The notes under the pieces: generated by a model | What the model was told of the DNA's origin: nothing | Databases searched by the model: none | The model's input: only the letters and a program-made list of their open reading frames with translations | Position numbers and translations under genes: made by a program | NCBI GenBank assembly: GCA_016192825.1 | Contig: JACPTK010000050.1 | Location: forward strand, 87,120-151,119 | DNA: 64,000 bases | Reading direction: 5' to 3' | Source: Betaproteobacteria bacterium | Lineage (GTDB): Bacteria > Pseudomonadota > Gammaproteobacteria > Burkholderiales > SG8-41 | Shown: positions 41,669-49,575 of the stretch, one piece after another | Layout: every line of letters begins with the position of its first letter | Position numbering within the stretch: position 1 is the stretch's first letter

Positions 41669-41820
41669 TGACGGGAGAGCGGGAGCGCGGGAGAGCGGGA
41701 GAGCGACAAATTCCGTGAGGGCGTGAGAGCGTGAGCGCGGGAGAGGGAAATAACCATTTCACGACCTCCCGATCTCACGACCTCCCGGTCTTTCAATCTC
41801 CCGACCTCACGATATCCCGT
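41669..41820. repeat. octamer array with complementary arms (GGGAGAGC type)
   Basis: The left arm has GGGAGAGC and GGGAGCGC units, then GTGAGGGC, GTGAGAGC and GTGAGCGC. The right arm has eight consecutive octamers from 41757 to 41820: TTTCACGA, CCTCCCGA, TCTCACGA, CCTCCCGG, TCTTTCAA, TCTCCCGA, CCTCACGA, TATCCCGT. The arms are complementary. It fills the gap between the Ldh2-type gene and the peptidase gene. Confidence 0.95.
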
Positions 41821-41839
41821 GTTTAATTGGAAGGCGCGC

Positions 41840-42829
41840 ATGCTGTTCTGGCTGACTCTCGCCGCCGCGACCGCCTGGCTGCTGTGGTACATGGTCACGG
41901 TGCCCGGCGCCTCCTACGCAGGTGCGCTGAGACCGCTGACCGGGGAAGAGCAGCTCATCGCCGGCAACCTGCGCCGCCACGTCGCGGCGATCGCGAGCCG
42001 CGAGCACAACGTGTTCCGGCCCGCGGAACTCGAGGCCGCGGCGCAGTATATCGAGAAGGCCCTGGCCGGCCAGGGGCATGCGGTCGCGTTGCAGCGCATT
42101 CAGGCCGGGCCCGGCGAGGTGCGCAATATTGAAATAGAAATAACCGGTGAGGGGCGCCGCGATGAAATCATCGTGGTCGGCGCTCATTACGACTCGGTAA
42201 GCGGCGCCCCTGGGGCCAACGACAACGGCTCGGGCGTCGGTGCCATGCTGGAGCTGGCGCGCCTGTTTTACGGCAGCCGCCCGGCGCGCACGCTGCGCTT
42301 CGTCGCGTTCGTGAACGAAGAGCCGCCGTTCTACCACAGCGACTCCATGGGCAGCCGCCACTACGCGCGGCGATCGAAAGCGCGCGGCGAAAACATCGTC
42401 GCCATGTTTTCGCTCGAGACGATCGGCTACTATTCGGATGAGCCGGGGAGCCAGCGCTACCCGTTCCCCCTCGGTTTTTTCTACCCCAGAACCGGCGATT
42501 TCCTCGCCTTCGTCTCGAACCTCTCCTCGCGCGGGCTGTTGCACGAGGTGATCGCAGGCTTCCGCCGCCACGCTGAATTCCCTTCCGAGGGGGCGGCCGC
42601 GCCCGCCTTCATCCCGGGCGTGGACTGGTCCGACCACTGGTCGTTCTGGCAGGAAGGCTGGCCGGCGCTGATGGTGACCGACACCGCGCTCTATCGCTAC
42701 CCGTACTACCACTCGGCGCAGGACACGCCCGACAAGGTGGACTACGAGCGCACCGCGCGCGTCGTGACCGGGCTCTACCGCGCGCTGCGCATCCTGTCGC
42801 AGGCCGATGTATCGTCAAAATCAGAATAG
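41840..42829 (+). CDS. M28-family zinc peptidase, membrane-anchored
   Basis: The product is 329 residues. ATG 41840 has a GGAAGG site at the right distance; an in-frame GTG at 41819 lies in the repeat array. The N-terminal segment MLFWLTLAAATAWLLWYMV is a signal anchor. The zinc-binding motifs are GAHYDSVSGAPGANDNGSG near residue 115 (His and Asp ligands), VNEEPPF (catalytic Glu pair), and the C-terminal YYHSAQDTPDKVDY (His ligand). It is probably a periplasmic aminopeptidase-like enzyme. Substrate specificity is unknown. Confidence 0.9.
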   Translation: MLFWLTLAAATAWLLWYMVTVPGASYAGALRPLTGEEQLIAGNLRRHVAAIASREHNVFRPAELEAAAQYIEKALAGQGHAVALQRIQAGPGEVRNIEIEITGEGRRDEIIVVGAHYDSVSGAPGANDNGSGVGAMLELARLFYGSRPARTLRFVAFVNEEPPFYHSDSMGSRHYARRSKARGENIVAMFSLETIGYYSDEPGSQRYPFPLGFFYPRTGDFLAFVSNLSSRGLLHEVIAGFRRHAEFPSEGAAAPAFIPGVDWSDHWSFWQEGWPALMVTDTALYRYPYYHSAQDTPDKVDYERTARVVTGLYRALRILSQADVSSKSE

Positions 42830-43028
42830 ACAGGATTATTTGTTGTTTCTAACATGAGTTTTGGCCGAGGCCGCCGCACCGTTGCGGCGAGGTGACAGCG
42901 AAACGCCCCGAAAGTTAAGGACTTGCGCTTGCCGCGACGCAGCCGCGTCGTTCGCCGACGACGGTTCCGCGCGGGGAAAATCTCACGTTGCCGCGCGATG
43001 TCATTGAATACCTTCAGTTGGTCCAGGC

Positions 43029-43043
43029 TGGCACGACCGTTGC
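43029..43043 (+). promoter_or_regulatory. sigma-54 promoter, before MlaC-like gene
   Basis: TGGCAC-GACCG-TTGC fits the -24/-12 consensus (TGGCAC, five bases, TTGC) exactly. Transcription would start near 43055, giving a 25-base leader to the ATG at 43080. A sigma-54-dependent activator gene lies 4 kb downstream at 47235. Confidence 0.8.
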
Positions 43044-43079
43044 GGAGCAGGCAATGGCAACGAACGGAAAGGCCCTGAT

Positions 43080-43673
43080 ATGATCACGGTGATTCGCATT
43101 GCAGGCGGGTTGATCCTGATGGCGGCCCTTGCCGCGCAGGCCGCGGATACGGCGCCCGAGGCGCTGGTCAAGAGCACGGTGGACGAAGTGCTGGCCGTCA
43201 TCAAGCAGACCCGGGACCGGCGCGCGCTGGTGGATCTGGCGGAGAAGAAGGTGCTGCCGCATTTTGACTTCAAGCATATGACCCGGCTCGCGGTCGGCAG
43301 GTCGTGGTCGCAGGCCAACGCCGCGCAGCAGGAAGTGCTCGAGCGCGGATTTCGCACGCTGCTGATGCGCACCTATACTGCCGCGCTGTCACAGAGCAGC
43401 GGCGGGGCGAACGTGGAAGTAAAGCCCTCGCCACACAAGCCGGGCAATTCGGAAACCGTGGTGCGAACCCTGGTGAGCGAGCCCGGTAGAAAGCCCTTCT
43501 CCATTGACTACCGCATGCGGAACGGCACTGGCGGCTGGAAAGTATATGACGTGGTCGTGGAAAACCTGAGTCTCGTGACCAACTACCGCGGCTCGTTCCA
43601 GTCCGAGATCAGCCGCTCGGGCATAGAGGGATTGATCAAGGCCATCGAATCCAAGAACCGGCAGCAGGGGTAG
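43080..43673 (+). CDS. MlaC/Ttg2D-like phospholipid-binding protein
   Basis: The product is 197 residues with a signal peptide (MITVIRIAGGLILMAALAAQA). The body matches the MlaC family: VLPHFDFKHMTRLAVGRSW, then FRTLLMRTYTAALSQ and YRMRNGTGGWKVYDVVVENLS in pieces. MlaC shuttles phospholipids across the periplasm between the MlaA outer-membrane complex and the MlaFEDB transporter. No other mla genes are adjacent, so it is an isolated copy. The sigma-54-like promoter just upstream suggests stress-responsive or nitrogen-linked control. Confidence 0.9.
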   Translation: MITVIRIAGGLILMAALAAQAADTAPEALVKSTVDEVLAVIKQTRDRRALVDLAEKKVLPHFDFKHMTRLAVGRSWSQANAAQQEVLERGFRTLLMRTYTAALSQSSGGANVEVKPSPHKPGNSETVVRTLVSEPGRKPFSIDYRMRNGTGGWKVYDVVVENLSLVTNYRGSFQSEISRSGIEGLIKAIESKNRQQG

Positions 43674-43766
43674 CCCGCCGCGCCAGCGTCCGAGCGTGCA
43701 TTTCGTCACAGTCCGCACGCGCGGAAATTGCCGGGTAGCGGCCCGGGGCAAGCCGCCTCCGCGGCA

Positions 43767-43877
43767 CTTTTCGGCTTGGCGCCGGTCCATGCGGGAAGGC
43801 GAGACTTTCCCATGCTGGACTTTTTCCACAGATCCTTGCCGAGGCTGATGCCGAACAGCTCGGACTCCCGGCCGTGA
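43767..43877 (+). promoter_or_regulatory. leader copy 1 with 21-codon open frame before receiver-MBL gene
   Basis: The segment 43767-43850 aligns with 45252-45336 upstream of the histidine kinase: CACTTTT, CCGGTCCATG, GGGAAGGC then CTTTCC and CCATGC. GGGAA and TTCCC can form a hairpin. ATG 43812 opens a 21-codon frame (MLDFFHRSLPRLMPNSSDSR) ending in TGA at 43875-43877, overlapping the GTG start of the next gene. The frame's beginning matches the kinase N-terminus (FHRSLPRL versus YPRSFPRL). It is either a duplicated leader or a coupled leader peptide. Confidence 0.6.
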
Positions 43878-45115
43878 ACCAACTGGCGCTCCCCCCGCTC
43901 GCCGCGCGGAAACGCGTCCTCCTCGTGGACGACGACGCCGACCTTCTGTCGATCCGGAAACTGCGGCTGCTGGCGGAAGGCTACTCGGTGCACGCCGTCG
44001 ACAGCAGCGCGGTCGCGATGAATGCAATCGACATGTTTCAGCCGGATATCATCGTGCTGGACCTCATCATGCCGGGCATCTCCGGCGAGACCCTCCTCGC
44101 GCAACTCCGGGAAAACGAACGCTTCCGGGCGATCAAGATCGTCGTCAATACCGCGAAAAGCTTCGAGTGTGACCAGAGACATTGCCTTGAATCGGGGGCC
44201 GATGCCTATCTGGCAAAGCCGGCGGATCACGACGCGCTCGCCAATCTTATCAGGAAGTTGTTGCGCGACGAGGTGACCGTTACGTTCTGGGGAACGCGGG
44301 GCAGCATACCGAGACCCGGCAAGGACACCCTGAAATTCGGGGGCAACACGCCGTGCGTGTCAGTCGAACTGAGCGATGACCGCCTGTTCCTGTTTGATGC
44401 GGGCACCGGCCTCGTGGACCTGGGACGGACCCTCGTTACCGCACAAAAGCAATACAAATTCAATCTCTTCGTATCACACCCGCACTGGGACCACATCCAG
44501 GGGCTCCCGTTTTTCCAGCCCTTGTACCTGCAGGGGAACGAAATGGTCATCCATGGCACCAGCCATGGAAGGCTGAGTCTGCGGGAAGTCATCAGCGGAC
44601 AAATGGACAGCCTCTATTTTCCGGTCACCATCAAGGAGTACGCCTCGCGGGTCTATTTCAAGGAGCTCGAGGAGGGCGACTACGAGATTGAGAAGCTGCC
44701 GCTCAGCACGATCAGCTTGAACCACCCCGGCCGGACCCTGGGATACCGGCTTGGTAACGGGAACGGGAAGTCCGTGGCGTACATCACGGATAACGAGATT
44801 TTTCCGGAAGGCGATGAACACAACCGACGCCGGCTTGCCGCATTCCTGAGCGGCGTCGACGTCCTCATCCACGACGCGACTTATTTCGACGAGGAATATC
44901 CGGCACGCGCGCGCTGGGGGCATTCCGCGCTATCGGAGGTCCTCAAGCTCGCCGACGAGGCGCGGGTGAAAAGGCTGTATCTGTTTCATCACGACCCCGC
45001 CCACGACGACGAGGCCGTGGAGAAGAAGGAACTATTCGGCAAACGCTTCTTCGAGAAGCGCAATTCCGACATCCAATGCTCGGCCGCGAGGGAGGGCGTA
45101 TCGGTAAGGCTCTGA
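43874..45115 (+). CDS. receiver-domain protein with MBL-fold hydrolase output
   Basis: The product is 413 residues. Residues 12-130 form a CheY-like receiver: RVLLVDDDADLL, phosphoacceptor Asp63 in IIVLDLIMPG, and conserved Lys in YLAKPADHD. Residues 135-413 form a metallo-beta-lactamase hydrolase: FWGTRGSIPRPG, VSHPHWDHIQGLPFF, LIHDATYFDEEY and the closing LFHHDPAHDD. The MBL part resembles the cyclic-nucleotide phosphodiesterase-like/PhnP group. The likely role is phosphorylation-controlled hydrolysis of a small signalling molecule; that is inference. It starts at a GTG overlapping a short leader frame. Confidence 0.88.
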   Translation: MNQLALPPLAARKRVLLVDDDADLLSIRKLRLLAEGYSVHAVDSSAVAMNAIDMFQPDIIVLDLIMPGISGETLLAQLRENERFRAIKIVVNTAKSFECDQRHCLESGADAYLAKPADHDALANLIRKLLRDEVTVTFWGTRGSIPRPGKDTLKFGGNTPCVSVELSDDRLFLFDAGTGLVDLGRTLVTAQKQYKFNLFVSHPHWDHIQGLPFFQPLYLQGNEMVIHGTSHGRLSLREVISGQMDSLYFPVTIKEYASRVYFKELEEGDYEIEKLPLSTISLNHPGRTLGYRLGNGNGKSVAYITDNEIFPEGDEHNRRRLAAFLSGVDVLIHDATYFDEEYPARARWGHSALSEVLKLADEARVKRLYLFHHDPAHDDEAVEKKELFGKRFFEKRNSDIQCSAAREGVSVRL

Positions 45116-45251
45116 TGGGAGAAAGCGCCGCTGCGGCGCGTGTTTCATTATGTTAGGGACTCTTATTAGGGGCGAGGCGCTGCCCCGCCGCAGGCCAGTC
45201 CCCGACGCCCGTCCCCGTCACCGTGTGAACTACATCACGGTCACGCCATAG

Positions 45252-45301
45252 CACTTTTGGCGGTTGTTCCGGTCCATGAGGGGAGGCTAATCTTTCCTCC
45301 C
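45252..45301 (+). promoter_or_regulatory. leader copy 2 with hairpin before the histidine kinase
   Basis: CACTTTT, CCGGTCCATG, GGGGAGGC and CTTTCCTCCCATGC match leader copy 1 upstream of the receiver-MBL gene. GGGAGG pairs with CCTCCC directly next to the kinase ATG at 45302. This hairpin would occlude the ribosome-binding sequence GGGGAGG, so translational control is possible. Confidence 0.55.
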
Positions 45302-46744
45302 ATGCGGCGTCTATATCCCCGATCCTTTCCCCGCCTGCTGGCGGTCGGGTTCGCGCTTGTCGCGCTGCCGCTGGTGTTCGCGCTGGTCAACAATGCAATC
45401 TCGGTGGACCGGCTCGCGAACCGCAGCCAGAACGCGGTGTACCAGGCGGTGCAGGCCACGCAGAGCAGCCGGCGGCTCGCGCAGCTGCTCAATTCGCTCG
45501 AGCGCACGGCGCGCCAGATCGTCATCCTGGACGACCACTCGCTGCTCGACGCCTACGCGGCGAACCGCCGGCGGTTCGAGCAGACGGTGGCGGAATTCTC
45601 CCGCCTGCCGATCGACGCGGAGCAGAAGAGCGCGCTCGATGGCATCGTCCGCGGGGAGGCGGAGATCTACTCAGCATTGTCCCAGGCGGGCGCCAAGGGG
45701 GCGCAACTGAAGGGCGTGATCGAGCGCTTCGGCGCGCTCGACGAGCAGGCCCAGTCCATCGTCGTCCACTCGAACGCGCAGATCGATCGCGAGGTCGAGG
45801 CGATGCGCGCTACCGCCGACCAGGCGCAACGCATAACGTTCTGGCAGCTGCTCGCCCTGATCCCGGTGGTGGTGTTCCTGGCGATCGGCTTTTCCGTCTT
45901 GATCACGCGCCCGATCCGCCAGGTGGACGCCGCAATCCGCCGGCTCGGCGCCGGGCAGTTGCACTTCCCGGTGACGGTCAGCGGGCCGCAGGACCTGGAG
46001 CAGCTCGGCGAGCGGCTGGAATGGATGCGGCGCGAGCTGCTCGACCTGGAAGAGCAGAAGAACCGGTTCCTGCGGCAGGTATCGCACGAGCTGAAGACGC
46101 CGCTCACCGCGCTGCGCGAAGGCGCCGATCTCCTGTCCGAAGAGGCGGCCGGCAAGCTGACCGTGGAGCAGCGCGAGATCGCCGAGATCCTGCGCCATAA
46201 CAGTGTAGAATTGCAGAAACTGATCGAGGATCTGCTGTCTTTCGGCGCGAGCCAGTCCCGCAAGGTCACGGTGGACCGCAGCCCGGTGGATGTCCGGGAA
46301 GTGATCGGGCGCGTGGCCGAGGACCAGCGGCTGGCGATCAGGGCCCGCGGCCTGACGCTCGATGTCGCTGCCGCCGACGTGCTGGTGCCGGCGGACCCGG
46401 AAAAGCTGCGAGTCGTGGTCGATAACCTCCTGTCCAACGCCGTGAAATTCTCGCCGCCGGGAGGTGTTGTCAGGCTCAGCGCGCGACTCGGCGGAGGCGC
46501 GCTCGAGATCAACGTCATCGATCGCGGCCCGGGGATCCCGCCCGAAGAGCGCTCGCGCATATTCGATCCTTTCTACCAGGGGCAGCACGCCGGCGCGGGC
46601 CCGGTGCGCGGGACCGGCATCGGCCTCTCCGTCGTGAAGGAGTACGTGTTTGCGCACGGCGGCAGCGTGGAAGTGGTGGACACCGACGCGGGCGCGCATC
46701 TTCGGGTGAAGCTGCCGCTCAACTGGAGGGAAAAGGCGATATGA
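45302..46744 (+). CDS. GlrK/QseE-like sensor histidine kinase
   Basis: The product is a 480-residue membrane sensor kinase. TM1 is about residues 11-30 and TM2 about 180-201, enclosing a helical periplasmic domain. HAMP follows (ITRPIRQVDAAIRRLGAG). The phospho-accepting His262 is in RQVSHELKTPLTALREG. ATP-binding boxes are DNLLSNAVKFSPPGG, DRGPGIPPEERSRIF and GTGIGLSVVKEYVF. The operon order kinase, lipoprotein, sigma-54 regulator is that of qseE-qseG-qseF (glrK-yfhG-glrR). ATG 45302 was chosen over an upstream in-frame TTG that lies in the leader element. Its stop overlaps the next start. Confidence 0.88.
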   Translation: MRRLYPRSFPRLLAVGFALVALPLVFALVNNAISVDRLANRSQNAVYQAVQATQSSRRLAQLLNSLERTARQIVILDDHSLLDAYAANRRRFEQTVAEFSRLPIDAEQKSALDGIVRGEAEIYSALSQAGAKGAQLKGVIERFGALDEQAQSIVVHSNAQIDREVEAMRATADQAQRITFWQLLALIPVVVFLAIGFSVLITRPIRQVDAAIRRLGAGQLHFPVTVSGPQDLEQLGERLEWMRRELLDLEEQKNRFLRQVSHELKTPLTALREGADLLSEEAAGKLTVEQREIAEILRHNSVELQKLIEDLLSFGASQSRKVTVDRSPVDVREVIGRVAEDQRLAIRARGLTLDVAAADVLVPADPEKLRVVVDNLLSNAVKFSPPGGVVRLSARLGGGALEINVIDRGPGIPPEERSRIFDPFYQGQHAGAGPVRGTGIGLSVVKEYVFAHGGSVEVVDTDAGAHLRVKLPLNWREKAI

Positions 46745-47226
46745 TGCGGTCGCGGGCGATCCTGATCGCCGCGTGCGTTGTCCCGCTCGCGGGCTGCACT
46801 GCCCTGCGCGGCATCGAGACCCAGGAGCCGGCGCCGTGGGTGCAGGCCGGCAGCCCCCGGCCCGCCTCGGAGGCCGACGATCTGCTGCTCTATTACCGGC
46901 ACGTGCGCAGGCTGTCCGGCGCCGAGCTCGCGCGGGAGCACGAAACGGCGCGCCAGGCGTACGCGCGCGCGCGCTCGGACTACAACCGCATCCGCTTCGC
47001 CATGGTGCTCGCGCTGCCCAACACCGGTTTCAGCGACGAAGGGCGCGCGCAGGAGCTGCTCGAGCCGGTTTCGAAAAACCCGAGCGGCTCGCTGCACGGG
47101 CTTGCCTACCTGCTCGGCTCCCAGTTGCAGGAACGCAGGCGGCTCGACGCGAGCGCGCAGGGCCTGCAGCAGAAGCTCGATGCGCTGAAGTCGCTCGAGC
47201 GCAGCCTGATTGAGCGCAAGCGATAG
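46741..47226 (+). CDS. QseG/YfhG-like lipoprotein
   Basis: The product is 161 residues with a lipoprotein signal peptide ending in the lipobox LAGC near residue 19. The remainder is helical and contains LLLYYRHVRRLSGAELARE and a C-terminal coiled-coil-like tail LQQKLDALKSLERSLIER. In enterobacteria the equivalent lipoprotein QseG links the sensor kinase to envelope status. The ATG overlaps the kinase stop (ATGATG), indicating coupled translation. Sequence similarity to QseG is modest; position and architecture carry the assignment. Confidence 0.78.
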   Translation: MMRSRAILIAACVVPLAGCTALRGIETQEPAPWVQAGSPRPASEADDLLLYYRHVRRLSGAELAREHETARQAYARARSDYNRIRFAMVLALPNTGFSDEGRAQELLEPVSKNPSGSLHGLAYLLGSQLQERRRLDASAQGLQQKLDALKSLERSLIERKR

Positions 47227-47234
47227 CGTGAACC

Positions 47235-48602
47235 GTGAACCCTGAAACGACATCCGCTTCCCACGCAAGTGTTCTGGTGGTGGACGACGACCCCGATCTG
47301 TTGCGTCTGATGCAGATCCGGCTGACCGCGGCCGGTTACACCGTCTCGATCGCCGAGAGCGGAGAACAGGCGCTCGCCCAGGTGAGCATCGCGCGCCCGC
47401 AGCTGGTGGTGACCGACCTGCGCATGGGGGGCATGGATGGCATGGCGCTGTTCGAGGCGATCCAGGCCGGGCATCCCACGCTGCCCGTCATCATCCTCAC
47501 CGCTCACGGCACCATCCCGGACGCGGTGGCCGCGGTCCAGCGCGGCGTGTTCGGCTATCTCACCAAGCCGTTCGATCCGAAGGCGCTGCTCACGGAAGTC
47601 GAGCGCGCCCTCGCCATGGCGGGGGGCGCCCGGGAGGCCGGCGACGCAGGCGATGAATGGCGGCGCGACATCATCACGCGCAATCCGGCGATGGAGAACG
47701 TGCTCGCCAAGGCGCGCATGGTGGCCGAAAGCGACGCGAGCGTATTCATCCAGGGGGAGTCGGGCACGGGCAAGGAGCTGGTCGCGCGCGCCATCCACAA
47801 GGCGAGCCCGCGACGCGATCATCCTTTCGTCGCGATCAATTGCAGCGCGATTCCCGAGCCGCTGCTCGAGTCCGAGCTCTTCGGCCACGTGAAGGGGGCG
47901 TTCACCGGCGCCGTGCGCGACAACAAGGGGCTGTTCCAGACCGCGAGCCGCGGCACGCTGTTCCTCGATGAGATCGGCGACATGCCGGTCTCGCTGCAGG
48001 TCAAGCTGCTGCGGGTGCTGCAGGAGAAAAAGGTGAGGGCGGTCGGCTCGACCGAAACGCATGACGTGGACGTGCGCGTGATTTCCGCGACCCACCGCAA
48101 CCTCGAGGCGGAGATGGCGGCGGGCAATTTCCGCGAGGATCTCTATTACCGGTTGAACGTGGTCGCGCTCGCGCTGCCGCCCCTTGCGGAGCGGCGCGAG
48201 GACATTCCGCTGCTCGCCAGTCATTTCCTGTCGACCCTCACCGGGAAATACAGAAAGGCGGTCAACGGCTTCGCGCCGGAGGCGCTGGAGCTCATGGTGG
48301 CGGCGCCCTGGCCGGGCAACGTGCGCCAGCTCTACAACGTGGTCGAGCAGTCGGTCGCCCTTGCCACCACGCCCATCATCCCGGTGTCGCTCGCGCAGCA
48401 GGCGATCCAGAACCAGCAGGCCGAGTTCGCCTCGTTCGAAGAGGCGCGGCGCCGTTTCGAGCGCGAGTACCTGACGCAGCTCCTCAAGATCACCGAGGGC
48501 AACGTCACGCAGGCGGCGCGGCTCGCCAAGCGCAACCGCACCGAGTTCTACAAGCTGCTCGGGCGGCACCAGCTCGATCCCAAACTCTTCAAATCAAAAT
48601 AA
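47235..48602 (+). CDS. GlrR/QseF-like sigma-54-dependent response regulator
   Basis: The product is 455 residues in three domains. The receiver (about 10-125) has VLVVDDDPDLL, Asp61 in VVTDLRMGGMDG and YLTKPFDPK. The AAA+ domain (about 150-385) has Walker A GESGTGKELVARAI, the sigma-54-contacting GAFTGA in VKGAFTGAVRD, and GTLFLDEIGDMP. The C-terminal Fis-type helix-turn-helix is GNVTQAARLAKRNRTEFYKL. It would activate sigma-54 promoters when phosphorylated by the kinase upstream. The GTG start is weakly supported but gives the standard receiver length. Confidence 0.92.
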   Translation: MNPETTSASHASVLVVDDDPDLLRLMQIRLTAAGYTVSIAESGEQALAQVSIARPQLVVTDLRMGGMDGMALFEAIQAGHPTLPVIILTAHGTIPDAVAAVQRGVFGYLTKPFDPKALLTEVERALAMAGGAREAGDAGDEWRRDIITRNPAMENVLAKARMVAESDASVFIQGESGTGKELVARAIHKASPRRDHPFVAINCSAIPEPLLESELFGHVKGAFTGAVRDNKGLFQTASRGTLFLDEIGDMPVSLQVKLLRVLQEKKVRAVGSTETHDVDVRVISATHRNLEAEMAAGNFREDLYYRLNVVALALPPLAERREDIPLLASHFLSTLTGKYRKAVNGFAPEALELMVAAPWPGNVRQLYNVVEQSVALATTPIIPVSLAQQAIQNQQAEFASFEEARRRFEREYLTQLLKITEGNVTQAARLAKRNRTEFYKLLGRHQLDPKLFKSK

Positions 48603-48630
48603 AACGGCGCTTGCGGCGCCGTTTTATTTT
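48601..48630 (+). terminator. intrinsic terminator after the sigma-54 regulator gene
   Basis: AAAACGGCGC (48601-48610) pairs with GCGCCGTTTT (48616-48625) around a 5-base loop and is followed by ATTTT. It overlaps the stop codon of the regulator gene and closes the operon. Confidence 0.9.
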
Positions 48631-48924
48631 GGAAGTAAACGGGAAGATACCCCGTCCTAATCTCGCGCTTTGTCCGGCAAATCGGAGCAGCCATCTATTC
48701 AAAACGCGCGTCCCGACGTGCTTGTATCCGGTCCCCCCATCGATCCGTTCGCCCGGACTGTCGTGGCGCACGCGTTTTGGCGCGTTTTTGTCGCTGTGCC
48801 GCGACAGAAAAATCCCCGCTGAATCACACCGGTAAGCGGGATGTGACATCGTTTGTTGCCCAAAAGCGACAGCCGGCTGCGCGGCGGCTCAGCTAACCTA
48901 TTGAATAGGCAGTCTAATTGAGTG
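48631..48924. other. intergenic region upstream of EF-hand/BON gene
   Basis: These roughly 300 bases after the terminator carry no protein-like frame and no RNA gene that I can recognise. The stretch ends at a sigma-54 promoter. An enhancer site for the GlrR-like activator might be expected 80-150 bases upstream of that promoter, but I could not identify a clear inverted repeat for it. Confidence 0.45.
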
Positions 48925-48940
48925 TGGCACGGCAGTTGCA
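48925..48940 (+). promoter_or_regulatory. sigma-54 promoter, before EF-hand/BON gene
   Basis: TGGCAC-GGCAG-TTGCA matches the -24/-12 consensus in every conserved position. The predicted start near 48952 gives a leader of about 50 bases to ATG 49006. The preceding operon encodes a sigma-54-dependent activator, which makes direct control likely. Confidence 0.85.
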
Positions 48941-49005
48941 GCACCTGGTCGTGAACACGGGCTCGTGTTCGTTTTTTTCTTGTTGTCGGGAGAAAGGAGC
49001 GAAAC

Positions 49006-49506
49006 ATGAATTGCAAACACATGGGATATCGCGCGGTGGCGCTCGCGCTGGTCGCGAGCTGGATCGCGGCCGCAGCCGCGGCCGGCGCTTCCGAAATGGA
49101 CGGCCAATTCAACCGCGAATTCAGGAAGCTCGACGCCAACCGCGATGGTTACGTGACCGAGGAAGAAGCCCGAAAGGTACGGGGCTTCGACCGGGCCCTC
49201 AGGGAAGCCGATGACAACCGCGACGGACGGCTCGACGCCGACGAATTCGTGAAAGCCCAGGCGGTGCACGGCCGCATGCTCGCCGGACAGTACGTGGAGG
49301 ACAGCGTGATCACCACGAGGATCAAGGCCGCGCTGCTCAAGGATCCCGTGGTGAGCGGGCTCGCGGTCAGCGTGGAAACCCACAAGGGCACCGTGCTGCT
49401 GTCCGGATTCGTGGACAACGAAAATCAGGCGCGGCGCGCGGCTGAAATCGCCGCTGGCGTGCGGGGCGTCACCACCGTGAAGAGCGCCCTGGCCGTCAAG
49501 AGCTGA
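49006..49506 (+). CDS. exported EF-hand plus BON-domain protein
   Basis: The product is 166 residues with a signal peptide ending near AAAGAS. Residues about 35-88 carry two EF-hand calcium loops, DANRDGYVTEEE and DDNRDGRLDADE. Residues about 100-166 form a BON domain (VEDSVITTRIKAALLKDP, then VETHKGTVLLSGFV), a module that binds phospholipid membranes in periplasmic and outer-membrane proteins such as OsmY. GAAAGGAG precedes the ATG. The combination suggests a calcium-dependent periplasmic envelope protein. A sigma-54 promoter lies upstream. Confidence 0.88.
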   Translation: MNCKHMGYRAVALALVASWIAAAAAAGASEMDGQFNREFRKLDANRDGYVTEEEARKVRGFDRALREADDNRDGRLDADEFVKAQAVHGRMLAGQYVEDSVITTRIKAALLKDPVVSGLAVSVETHKGTVLLSGFVDNENQARRAAEIAAGVRGVTTVKSALAVKS

Positions 49507-49575
49507 GCGCGGCGCCGCCGGGCATTCCGCGCCCGGTGGCGCGCGCATTCGAGGCAGGAACAACAGGAGCAAGCA

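Noticed and set aside
43774..43795. Sigma-54 promoter in TTGGCGCCGGTCCATGC before the receiver-MBL gene
   Set aside because: The distance between the GG and GC elements is one base too long, and the aligned copy before the kinase lacks the motif.
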